Positions 8,571 to 13,689 of a stretch of DNA of 13,689 bases are shown here, piece by piece. The notes beneath the pieces are model-generated. The model was not told the DNA's origin and searched no databases. It was given only the letters and a program-made list of their open reading frames with translations. Numbering within the stretch: the first letter of the stretch is position 1; each line of letters begins with the position of its first letter. A program made the position numbers and the translations under genes. Origin of the DNA: Schleiferiaceae bacterium (GTDB taxonomy: Bacteria; Bacteroidota; Bacteroidia; Flavobacteriales; Schleiferiaceae); the NCBI GenBank assembly GCA_030831045.1, contig JAURMB010000001.1:1-13689 (forward strand), given 5' to 3'.

Positions 8571-10120
8571 TGGATCGCACCCAATCGTTTAACGCACTTG
8601 CCGCAAAGCGCGCCGAAGCCCAACTCGGCGGAGGGCAGGCCCGCATTGACGCCCAGCACGCCAAAAAGAAACTGACGGCCCGCGAACGCCTTGAACTGCT
8701 CTTTGACGAGGGCAGCTTTGAGGAATTGGGAGCGTTAGTAACCCACCGGAGCACCCTGTTTGGCCTCGACAAGCAGCAGTTTTTGGGCGACGGCGTCGTT
8801 ACGGGCTACGGAACAGTCAATGGCCGACTTACCTACGCCTACGCCCAAGACTTTACGGTGCTGGGGGGCTCGCTGGCCGAGGCGCATGCCGAGAAAATTT
8901 GCCGCGTCATGGATTTGGCGCTCGACAACGGCGCTCCGATCGTGGGCCTTAACGATTCGGGTGGAGCCCGCATTCAAGAGGGGGTGGTAAGTCTTGGCGG
9001 GTATGCCGACTTGTTTTACCGGAATACCTTGGCGTCGGGCGTTATTCCGCAGCTGAGTTTGATTTTGGGCCCGTGCGCGGGTGGAGCCGTTTATTCACCG
9101 GCCCTGACGGACTTCATCGGAATGGCCGAAGGCAGTTCCTACATGTTTGTAACGGGACCCAATGTGGTCAAGACGGTGACCCACGAAGAGGTGACCTCAG
9201 AGGAGCTCGGTGGCGCCATCACCCACGCTACCAAAAGTGGCGTTACGCACTTTACCTACCCCAACGGAGTGGCGGCAATCGAAGGCTTTAAAACACTCTT
9301 GAGCTATTTGCCGCAAAACAACATGGACGGGGTTCCAAAGCTTCCCTATGCAGGCGGAGCCGACGAGCGGCGGCCCAAGCTCGACGCGGTGATCCCCGAG
9401 AGCGCCCAGCATCCCTACGGCATGCACGAAGTGATCGATGAAGTGGTGGATTCGGGGAGCTTTTTTGAAGTGCACAAGGACTACGCGCCCAACATTGTGG
9501 TGGGTTTTGCGCGCCTCGCTGGACGCTCAATCGGAATCGTCGCCAACCAGCCCGCCTACCTTGCGGGGGTATTGGACATTCATGCGTCGACCAAGGCGGC
9601 GCGCTTCGTGCGCTTTTGCGACGCCTTCAATATTCCGCTCTTGGTGCTCGAGGACGTGCCCGGATTTTTGCCCGGAACGGACCAGGAGTGGAACGGCATC
9701 ATCATGCACGGCGCCAAGCTGCTCTATGCGTTCAGTGAGGCGACCGTTCCGCGCATCACGGTCATCACGCGCAAAGCCTACGGCGGGGCCTACGACGTGA
9801 TGAATTCCAAGCACATTGGGGCCGACCTCAATTTTGCATGGCCTTCGGCCGAAATCGCAGTGATGGGTGCAAAAGGCGCTGCCGAAATTATTTTCAAGAA
9901 CGAAATCAGCAAGGCTTCAGATCCCGCAGCGGTTTGGGCCCAAAAGGAGGCCGAGTACGCCGAGGCTTTTGCCAACCCCTACCAGGCGGCGGCACGAGGC
10001 TATGTGGACGAAGTGATTTTTCCGCACGAAACGCGGGCGAAATTAATTCGCGCCTTTGCTATGCTTGAAAACAAGTCGGTGGCGCGTCCGAAGCGCAAGC
10101 ACGGGAATATTCCGCTTTAA
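8570..10120 (+). CDS. Acyl-CoA carboxylase, carboxyltransferase (beta) subunit
   Basis: The biotin-dependent carboxyltransferase subunit of the propionyl-CoA carboxylase / methylmalonyl-CoA decarboxylase family, moving CO2 between carboxybiotin and an acyl-CoA in the cytoplasm. At 516 residues it is full length. The N-terminal half has [40 protein letters not shown] and [16 protein letters not shown] with [16 protein letters not shown]. The C-terminal half has [32 protein letters not shown] and [20 protein letters not shown]. The GGAR and KAYGGAY loops are where this family polarises the acyl-CoA and biotin carbonyls. The start is the ATG at 8570, sharing one base with the lipoprotein stop. 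No biotin carboxylase or biotin-carrier gene lies in the window, so partners are encoded elsewhere and propionyl-CoA versus another acyl-CoA cannot be settled here. Confidence 0.93.
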   Translation: MDRTQSFNALAAKRAEAQLGGGQARIDAQHAKKKLTARERLELLFDEGSFEELGALVTHRSTLFGLDKQQFLGDGVVTGYGTVNGRLTYAYAQDFTVLGGSLAEAHAEKICRVMDLALDNGAPIVGLNDSGGARIQEGVVSLGGYADLFYRNTLASGVIPQLSLILGPCAGGAVYSPALTDFIGMAEGSSYMFVTGPNVVKTVTHEEVTSEELGGAITHATKSGVTHFTYPNGVAAIEGFKTLLSYLPQNNMDGVPKLPYAGGADERRPKLDAVIPESAQHPYGMHEVIDEVVDSGSFFEVHKDYAPNIVVGFARLAGRSIGIVANQPAYLAGVLDIHASTKAARFVRFCDAFNIPLLVLEDVPGFLPGTDQEWNGIIMHGAKLLYAFSEATVPRITVITRKAYGGAYDVMNSKHIGADLNFAWPSAEIAVMGAKGAAEIIFKNEISKASDPAAVWAQKEAEYAEAFANPYQAAARGYVDEVIFPHETRAKLIRAFAMLENKSVARPKRKHGNIPL

Positions 10121-10126
10121 TAGCCG

Positions 10127-10158
10127 TTTGGGCAATTGCCCATCCCGCGCTACATTTG
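10127..10158 (+). promoter_or_regulatory. Bacteroidota sigma-A promoter of tRNA-Gln (TTTG-N20-TACATTTG)
   Basis: TTTG (10127-10130) and TACATTTG (10151-10158) are 20 bp apart, matching the Bacteroidota -33/-7 consensus TTTG-N19-TAnnTTTG in both elements. The tRNA begins 15 nt after the -7 box, leaving a short leader for RNase P to remove. This is the best-formed promoter in the window and supports reading the other TAnnTTTG boxes as -7 elements. Confidence 0.85.
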
Positions 10159-10173
10159 CCGTCCCAATAAAGA

Positions 10174-10245
10174 TGCCCCATCGTCTAATTGGCAGGACAG
10201 CGGATTTTGGTTCCGTATGTCTAGGTTCGAGTCCTAGTGGGGCAA
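10174..10245 (+). tRNA. tRNA-Gln (anticodon TTG)
   Basis: A 72-nt cloverleaf: acceptor TGCCCCA / TGGGGCA (10174-10180 with 10238-10244), D-stem GTCT/GGAC, anticodon stem GCGGA/TCCGT with loop TTTTGGT (anticodon TTG, read by CAA codons), T-stem CTAGG/CCTAG with loop TTCGAGT, discriminator A10245. The 3' CCA is not encoded (CAA follows), so it must be added by CCA transferase. It has its own promoter upstream and terminator downstream. Confidence 0.97.
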
Positions 10246-10255
10246 CAAGGGACCC

Positions 10256-10286
10256 AAGCCGCGCAGTACCCTGCGCGGCTTTTTTT
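10256..10286 (+). terminator. Intrinsic terminator of tRNA-Gln
   Basis: A perfect 11-bp stem, AAGCCGCGCAG / CTGCGCGGCTT (10256-10266 with 10271-10281), loop TACC, ending in a T run at 10280-10286, 11 nt after the tRNA. Confidence 0.92.
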
Positions 10287-10327
10287 ATGGCCCGCGGAGG
10301 GAAGCGCATTTCGACGGGGTGGCCCAT

Positions 10328-10355
10328 AAAAAAAGCGGCGGCGGCGAACGCCGCC
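10328..10355 (-). terminator. Leftward intrinsic terminator beyond the XRE regulator gene
   Basis: Stem GGCGGCG / CGCCGCC (10337-10343 with 10349-10355, loop GCGAA) preceded on the + strand by A10328-10334, which is a 7-nt T run when read leftward. It lies about 140 bp downstream of the XRE regulator stop and faces the tRNA terminator. Confidence 0.75.
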
Positions 10356-10436
10356 CGGCTTGGGCCCCTTGGATCATTCAACCACGTCCAGGTCCGCGCC
10401 GGGGGTTCCCGTGCAATCCTCGTGGGGCAGCAAAGC

Positions 10437-10476
10437 AAAACCCCTCAGTCCCGATACCGGATGCTGAGGGGATTTT
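10437..10476 (-). terminator. Second hairpin terminator candidate beyond the XRE regulator gene
   Basis: CCCCTCAG / CTGAGGGG (10441-10448 with 10464-10471) with a 15-nt loop, flanked by AAAA on the left (TTTT leftward) and A-TTTT on the right. It starts 21 bp after the regulator's stop. The larger loop and short T run make it weaker than the hairpin at 10328. The stretch 10361-10436 between them shows nothing recognisable. Confidence 0.6.
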
Positions 10477-10496
10477 AGGTGGCGTCGCCTTGGCGG

Positions 10497-10688
10497 TTAC
10501 TCGCCGTCAAACAACTGCTCGACCGGCACGCCAAAGGTGCGGGCTAGGTTGAGCGCGAGGGGTAGGCTTGGAGCGTACTTTCCTTGCTCGATCGCATTGA
10601 TCGTTTGGCGGCTGACCCCTAAGACTTCGGCGAGGTCGTGCTGCGACCAATTGCGGCGCACCCGTTCCGACTTGATGCTATTCTTCAT
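10497..10688 (-). CDS. Small XRE-family helix-turn-helix transcriptional regulator
   Basis: A 63-residue DNA-binding protein that is essentially one Cro/C1-type HTH domain: MKNSIKSERVRRNWSQHDLAEVLGV, then SRQTINAIEQGKYAPSLPLALNLARTF and the ending GVPVEQLFDGE. The HTH spans about residues 14-38. There is no sensor domain. Its start lies inside the 3' end of the upstream four-helix membrane protein gene (11-bp overlap, 10678-10688), so translation is coupled. Single-domain regulators of this kind are often partnered by a small membrane protein encoded in the same operon. Binding to the repeats at 11190-11228 ahead of the operon, as an autorepressor, is a reasonable inference. Two leftward hairpins follow. 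Confidence 0.9.
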   Translation of the reverse strand: MKNSIKSERVRRNWSQHDLAEVLGVSRQTINAIEQGKYAPSLPLALNLARTFGVPVEQLFDGE

Positions 10689-11163
10689 GCTGTGCAGAAT
10701 AAAAACGACGAAGCGACCACGCGAGCTGGGTGTTGAACACTACCAGGAGCGCCACGGTTTGCACGTACAGCACATAAACAAACGCAATTCCATAAACCGT
10801 CCATGTTGCAAGCAGCAAAAAGAGCGTGCTCAACACGGTGGCGTTGGCTAGGGCCTTCCAACGAATTTGGCGAATCAGCTCATCTTCAACGGGCTCTTTG
10901 GCGAAGCCAGTGAGCACGCCGCTTAGGGTGATTACGCTCAGCAGGAGCTCGTCGGTGTAGTTATTGGCCACCCAAGCCGGTCCATTGTAGGCGGGACCAA
11001 AGGGTTCGCCGTAGACCAGAGCCGGGGCGGATCCGCGCAGCCAAATCAGTCCGCCGTCGGGGGCACCCGCGATGAGCCAAAATAGCGCCGCGGCGGTACT
11101 CAGAACAAACACGGTGGCGGCGGGACGCTTCCACGATGCGGGAAATTCAAAATAAGGATTCAT
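10678..11163 (-). CDS. Four-helix membrane protein paired with the XRE regulator
   Basis: A 161-residue integral membrane protein I cannot assign to a named family. Predicted helices lie at about 15-33, 71-87, 106-122 and 126-147. The 35-residue stretch between helices 1 and 2 is rich in Gly, Pro and aromatic residues (GEPFGPAYNGPAW) and is followed by NNYTDELL. An acidic and basic loop between helices 2 and 3 (KEPVEDELIRQIRWK) is probably cytoplasmic. The tail ends LRRFYSAQHEE. There is no catalytic motif. Its stop overlaps the start of the XRE regulator gene by 11 bp, which links the two functionally. The leader holds a consensus -7 box and an inverted repeat. The operon layout suggests it senses something at the membrane or modulates the regulator. 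Confidence 0.85.
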   Translation of the reverse strand: MNPYFEFPASWKRPAATVFVLSTAAALFWLIAGAPDGGLIWLRGSAPALVYGEPFGPAYNGPAWVANNYTDELLLSVITLSGVLTGFAKEPVEDELIRQIRWKALANATVLSTLFLLLATWTVYGIAFVYVLYVQTVALLVVFNTQLAWSLRRFYSAQHEE

Positions 11164-11185
11164 GGTGTTGCAGTTAATATGGACT

Positions 11186-11193
11186 CAAATGTA
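11186..11193 (-). promoter_or_regulatory. -7 element (TACATTTG) of the membrane protein / XRE operon
   Basis: Read leftward this is TACATTTG, an exact TAnnTTTG match, 22 nt before the ATG at 11163. No TTTG lies 19-20 bp upstream, so the promoter may be weak or depend on a protein. It overlaps the third half-site of the putative operator (11190-11196). Confidence 0.55.
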
Positions 11194-11228
11194 AAACAAA
11201 TTAGACAAAATGTAAAAAAGGTTTTACA
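11190..11228. promoter_or_regulatory. Putative operator: inverted repeat plus third half-site
   Basis: TGTAAAA (11211-11217) and TTTTACA (11222-11228) form a perfect 7-bp inverted repeat with a 4-bp spacer. A third copy, TGTAAAA, lies at 11190-11196 (TGTAAAAC through 11197). Centres of the three half-sites are 11 and 21 bp apart, one and two helical turns, so all face the same side of the DNA. The third overlaps the -7 box. This is the layout expected for autorepression by the XRE protein encoded downstream; binding is inferred. Confidence 0.55.
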
Positions 11229-11275
11229 AAATGCGGTCCGGATTTACCACGGGCGCCCCAACCCCGTTTGCTTGG

Positions 11276-13108
11276 TTAGAAATCGGTCTTAATCCAGTAA
11301 TTCAGCGCGCAGAGCTTCCACACCAGCTTGGCGTGGCGTCGGTCCCCGGCGTGGTAGGCGGCCAGAAGTCGGTCGAGCTTGGCGGAATCGAGCCAGTCCA
11401 GCGCGTCAAACGACGTGTGCAGCAGGTCCTTGAGCGGCCCGTTGAGCCACGCAATTTCGCCCGGAGTCACGAAGCCCTTTTTGTCGTAGCGGGTGCGAAT
11501 GGCGTCGGGAATGATGCCCGCCATGCTTTCCCGCAAGATGCTCTTGGTGGCGCCTTCGGGCGAAATTTTGGCGGAGTTGGGAACCGAAAAACCGAATTCG
11601 ACCAGTCGGTGGTCCAAGAAGGGCACTCGGCTCTCGATGCCAAACGACATCGAATTGCGGTCGTTGTAGTGCAAAATGGTGGGCAGCGAAGTTGTGCCCA
11701 TCAAATGGTACAAAAAGTTGTCGAGGTACGACGTGCTGTAGGGTTCGAGGTCGAGGTTGAGGGCGCGGGCGCTGTGCTGCAGCACCTGGGCCAGCTCGTG
11801 GCGGCCTTTGGCTTGGTGAATTTGTTCGGTTCCGCCCAGGACCATGAGCGTTTTGAGGGCAACCGACAGGCGCTCGGCAAATCCAAATTCTTGCTTGCGG
11901 CTGTGGCCAGCAAACGTTTGAGCGAGCGCGGACCATTGGCCCCCGCGAAGCTGGTCCGCAAAGAGCGGATAAAAGCTGTGCAAGTAACCGCCCAGGTATT
12001 CGTCGGCGCCCTGGCCGTCGATGAGCACCCTCAGTCCGGTTTGCTTGACCAGGTCCATCAGCGCGTAGTGCGACAGGAACGACGAGCCGTTCACGGGCGC
12101 GTCGGCGGCGGAGCTGGCCCCGGCGAAGTAGGACTCGAGGTCGTGTCCGCTCGGACTGTAGTAGTGGGCCTCAGCCTGCGGGTAGGCGTCGAGCACCTGC
12201 TGCGCAAACGGACGTTCGTCGACGAAGTCGGCGTAGTAAATGTGAAAAACCTTTTGGGGCTGCTGCGGGCGCAGGCGGCACATGCTCGACACGATGGCGG
12301 AACTGTCGATGCCTCCGCTCAAGCAGGCCCCTACTTCAACCTGGCTGCGCAGGTGAATTTCGAGCGACTGGTTGAAGCGCTCGGCGAATTCGCGCTGGAG
12401 CTCCCGAGGGTCACCCGAACGCTTGGCCAGGGGGTCCAGCGACCAGTAGCGCTGAATGCGCGTGCCGGAGGCGTCGACGATGAGGTTGTGGGCCGGAGCC
12501 AAGGCTTCAACCCCCCGGTAGTAGGTCTGGGTGCCGTAACCGATCCAGCCGAGTCCTAAGCCCAGGTTGGCTTGGTCGACATTGAGTGTTTTTTGGAAGC
12601 CCGGACTTTGCTTGAGGGCCTTGATTTCGGAGGCGAACCACAGGCCGCCCTGTTCGTCGCGGCGGAACACAAAGGGCTTAATTCCAAAGCGATCTCGGGA
12701 ACAAAACAGGCGCTGCGCGCGGTCGTCCCAAATGGCGAGCGCCCACATTCCCACAAAGTGGTTCACCGCGTCGGCGCCCCAAAAGTGGTAGCTTTTCAGT
12801 ATGGCCTCGGTGTCGCTGGTCGTCTCAAAGCGGTAGCCGTGCTGCTGAAGTTCCTGGCGGAGCTCCACGTAGTTGTAGACCTCGCCGTTGAACACCATGC
12901 TCAGGTGTTCAAAGCAGAAGGGCTGGTTGGACTCCTCGGTTAAGTCCATAATTTTTAGGTGGTTGTGACCAAGGGTGACCGGGCCAACGCTCGCCAAGTG
13001 CGACCCGTCAGGGCCGCGGTGGGTTTGGGCGGCGTTCATCGACGCCACGGCGGATTCGCGCGCTTCCGCGCCTAAATGGGGTCCGTAAACGCCGGTAATT
13101 CCACACAT
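11276..13108 (-). CDS. asnB: Asparagine synthetase (glutamine-hydrolysing)
   Basis: Makes asparagine from aspartate with ammonia released from glutamine, using ATP, in the cytoplasm. The N-terminal class II glutamine amidotransferase domain begins with catalytic Cys2 (MCGITGVYG) and carries THRGPDG, FNGEVYNY, SDTEAIL and CSRDRFGIKPF. The C-terminal synthetase domain has the PP-loop SGGIDSS (264-270), DGQGADEYLGGY, ESRVPFLDHRLVEF and a Lys-rich RYDKKGFVTP. The 610-residue length fits the longer AsnB/AsnO-type enzymes rather than the 554-residue E. coli AsnB. The close relatives that amidate other carboxylates, as in sugar or peptide biosynthesis clusters, cannot be fully excluded, but no such cluster surrounds it. 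The gene is 78 bp after the small membrane protein gene. No clear terminator follows before the next promoter. Confidence 0.93.
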   Translation of the reverse strand: MCGITGVYGPHLGAEARESAVASMNAAQTHRGPDGSHLASVGPVTLGHNHLKIMDLTEESNQPFCFEHLSMVFNGEVYNYVELRQELQQHGYRFETTSDTEAILKSYHFWGADAVNHFVGMWALAIWDDRAQRLFCSRDRFGIKPFVFRRDEQGGLWFASEIKALKQSPGFQKTLNVDQANLGLGLGWIGYGTQTYYRGVEALAPAHNLIVDASGTRIQRYWSLDPLAKRSGDPRELQREFAERFNQSLEIHLRSQVEVGACLSGGIDSSAIVSSMCRLRPQQPQKVFHIYYADFVDERPFAQQVLDAYPQAEAHYYSPSGHDLESYFAGASSAADAPVNGSSFLSHYALMDLVKQTGLRVLIDGQGADEYLGGYLHSFYPLFADQLRGGQWSALAQTFAGHSRKQEFGFAERLSVALKTLMVLGGTEQIHQAKGRHELAQVLQHSARALNLDLEPYSTSYLDNFLYHLMGTTSLPTILHYNDRNSMSFGIESRVPFLDHRLVEFGFSVPNSAKISPEGATKSILRESMAGIIPDAIRTRYDKKGFVTPGEIAWLNGPLKDLLHTSFDALDWLDSAKLDRLLAAYHAGDRRHAKLVWKLCALNYWIKTDF

Positions 13109-13186
13109 AATTTGAGGACGTGAAGCTAGGGCAGAAACCGCGTTGCTGCAGGGGGTCTTCGGCGAATTCCTCGCCCGAGATCGAGC

Positions 13187-13552
13187 TTATTCTTCGAAGC
13201 GCGACTTGAAGCCGCTGCTGCGTCCGCCGCCTTCCGAGGTGCTGTTGCCCGTTCCCGAACCGCTCGGACGCTTGCGCCCGCGGCCACGGTGGCGGCGCTG
13301 GCCTGAACGGCGGTCCGACTCTTCGCGGCCGTGGGCCTTGAGGTAGCGGTAGCGGTAAATAACGGCCTGGCCAAAAATGCTGAGGCCAGCGTTGAAGGCG
13401 ACCAGTCCGGCGGTGCCCAGCAGAACGTAGGCTTGCTGCGCCATTTTGGCGATAACGGCTTCGCCGACCAGCGAAAGTCCGAGTCCGGTGAGAATAAGGC
13501 CTAGAACGGCGAAGGTCAGCCAGTTGCGGCGGAGTTCAGCAGATTGTTTCAC
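13187..13552 (-). CDS. Small two-helix membrane protein with cationic disordered tail
   Basis: A 121-residue protein I do not recognise. Two hydrophobic helices (about 11-33 and 41-63) are joined by a short loop (GEAVIAKMAQQ). After YRYRYLK comes a tail of about 50 residues rich in Arg, Gly and Ser (GQRRHRGRGRKRP, then GSGTGNSTSEGGGRSS), very likely disordered and probably cytoplasmic, able to bind nucleic acid or acidic lipid. The start is GTG at 13552: the frame has a stop about 30 nt upstream and no ATG in between. The family's true tail could differ if a frameshift were present, but the codon bias stays consistent to the stop. It lies 29 bp after the stop of the gene at the window edge. 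Confidence 0.75.
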   Translation of the reverse strand: MKQSAELRRNWLTFAVLGLILTGLGLSLVGEAVIAKMAQQAYVLLGTAGLVAFNAGLSIFGQAVIYRYRYLKAHGREESDRRSGQRRHRGRGRKRPSGSGTGNSTSEGGGRSSGFKSRFEE

Positions 13553-13557
13553 GGCCG

Positions 13558-13565
13558 TAAACCTA
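13558..13565 (-). promoter_or_regulatory. Near-consensus -7 element (TAGGTTTA) before the small membrane protein gene
   Basis: Read leftward, TAGGTTTA matches TAnnTTTG except at the last base and ends 5 nt before the GTG at 13552. No -33 element is seen. It is the same close placement as at 1417, 2809 and 5991. Confidence 0.3.
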
Positions 13566-13581
13566 CAAAAATTTGGTCAGA

Positions 13582-13689
13582 TTAGGGCAGCATCAGGGGG
13601 CTGGAGTCGCCCGAAATTGCATACATCATCAGGCCAGACAGCCAGCCGCCGTAGGTTCCGAGGGCATAGCCCAAGACCGCCAGCAGCAC
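13582..13689 (-). CDS. C-terminal end of an unidentified membrane protein (partial)
   Basis: Reading leftward from the window edge, the frame is open for 35 codons to a TAA at 13582-13584. The peptide begins VLLAVLGYALGTYGG, continues WLSGLMMYAISGDSS and ends PLMLP. It looks like a final transmembrane helix followed by a short tail. The gene starts beyond the window, so no family can be given. It is 29 bp before the GTG of the small membrane protein gene, on the same strand, which suggests one operon. G/C-rich third positions agree with a real coding frame. Confidence 0.55.
   Translation of the reverse strand: MLLAVLGYALGTYGGWLSGLMMYAISGDSSPLMLP

Noticed and set aside
10043..10438. 131-codon leftward frame spanning the tRNA-Gln gene
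   Set aside because: It contains the reverse complement of the tRNA (a peptide including LVAPLGLEPRHTEP), a well-known source of spurious proteins, and runs through two terminators.
11231..12559. Long open frame (442 codons) on the + strand across asnB
   Set aside because: It is antisense to an unmistakable asparagine synthetase. G/C-rich third positions keep stop codons out of the opposite strand, and the translation shows no family pattern.
13161..13175. Short hairpin GGCGA-ATTCC-TCGCC between the small membrane protein gene and asnB
   Set aside because: Only five base pairs and no T run in either direction; not enough for a terminator.
13540..13560. TGTTTCACG resembling half of a ParB-binding parS site
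   Set aside because: Only the left half matches; the right half (GCCGTAAAC) is not its complement, and the sequence encodes the first codons of the small membrane protein.

Overview
The window reads as a chromosomal segment of a GC-rich member of the Bacteroidota, most likely in or near the Flavobacteriia. The evidence is DUF2480 and DUF3050 proteins, an S46 dipeptidyl-peptidase, a Bacteroidota-type HMG-CoA synthase, and promoters built on the Bacteroidota TAnnTTTG -7 element. Strong Shine-Dalgarno sequences are absent. Gene density is high, codon third positions are rich in G and C, and no insertion sequence, prophage, CRISPR array or defence gene is visible.

Left block, positions 1-4959, rightward: HMG-CoA synthase (mevalonate route to isoprenoids; its first codon or two lie before the window), DUF2480, DUF3050 (probable haem-oxygenase-like fold) and a secreted S46 serine dipeptidyl-peptidase with a DPP7-type glycine in the S1 pocket. 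This run ends in a strong bidirectional terminator shared with the leftward parB.

Middle block, 5036-10286: parB points left, away from lepA, across 62 bp and with no parA beside it. lepA is followed by an unusual lipoprotein with a long acidic repeat and an Lcl/DUF1566-like C-terminal domain. A stop/start overlap (TGATG) couples that gene to an acyl-CoA carboxylase carboxyltransferase subunit. tRNA-Gln(TTG) follows with its own clear promoter and terminator.

Right block, 10328-13689, leftward: the 3' end of an unidentified membrane protein, a small two-helix membrane protein with a cationic disordered tail, a glutamine-hydrolysing asparagine synthetase, then a four-helix membrane protein whose 3' end overlaps a 63-residue XRE-type regulator gene. 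The promoter region of the last pair carries an inverted repeat plus a third half-site on the same helical face, a good candidate for an autoregulatory operator.

Most of the window is ordinary housekeeping. The points worth a second look are the XRE/membrane-protein pair with its operator, -7 boxes so close to start codons that leaderless mRNAs are likely, a degenerate 7-nt repeat patch between DUF2480 and DUF3050, the acidic-repeat lipoprotein, and the parB without parA.
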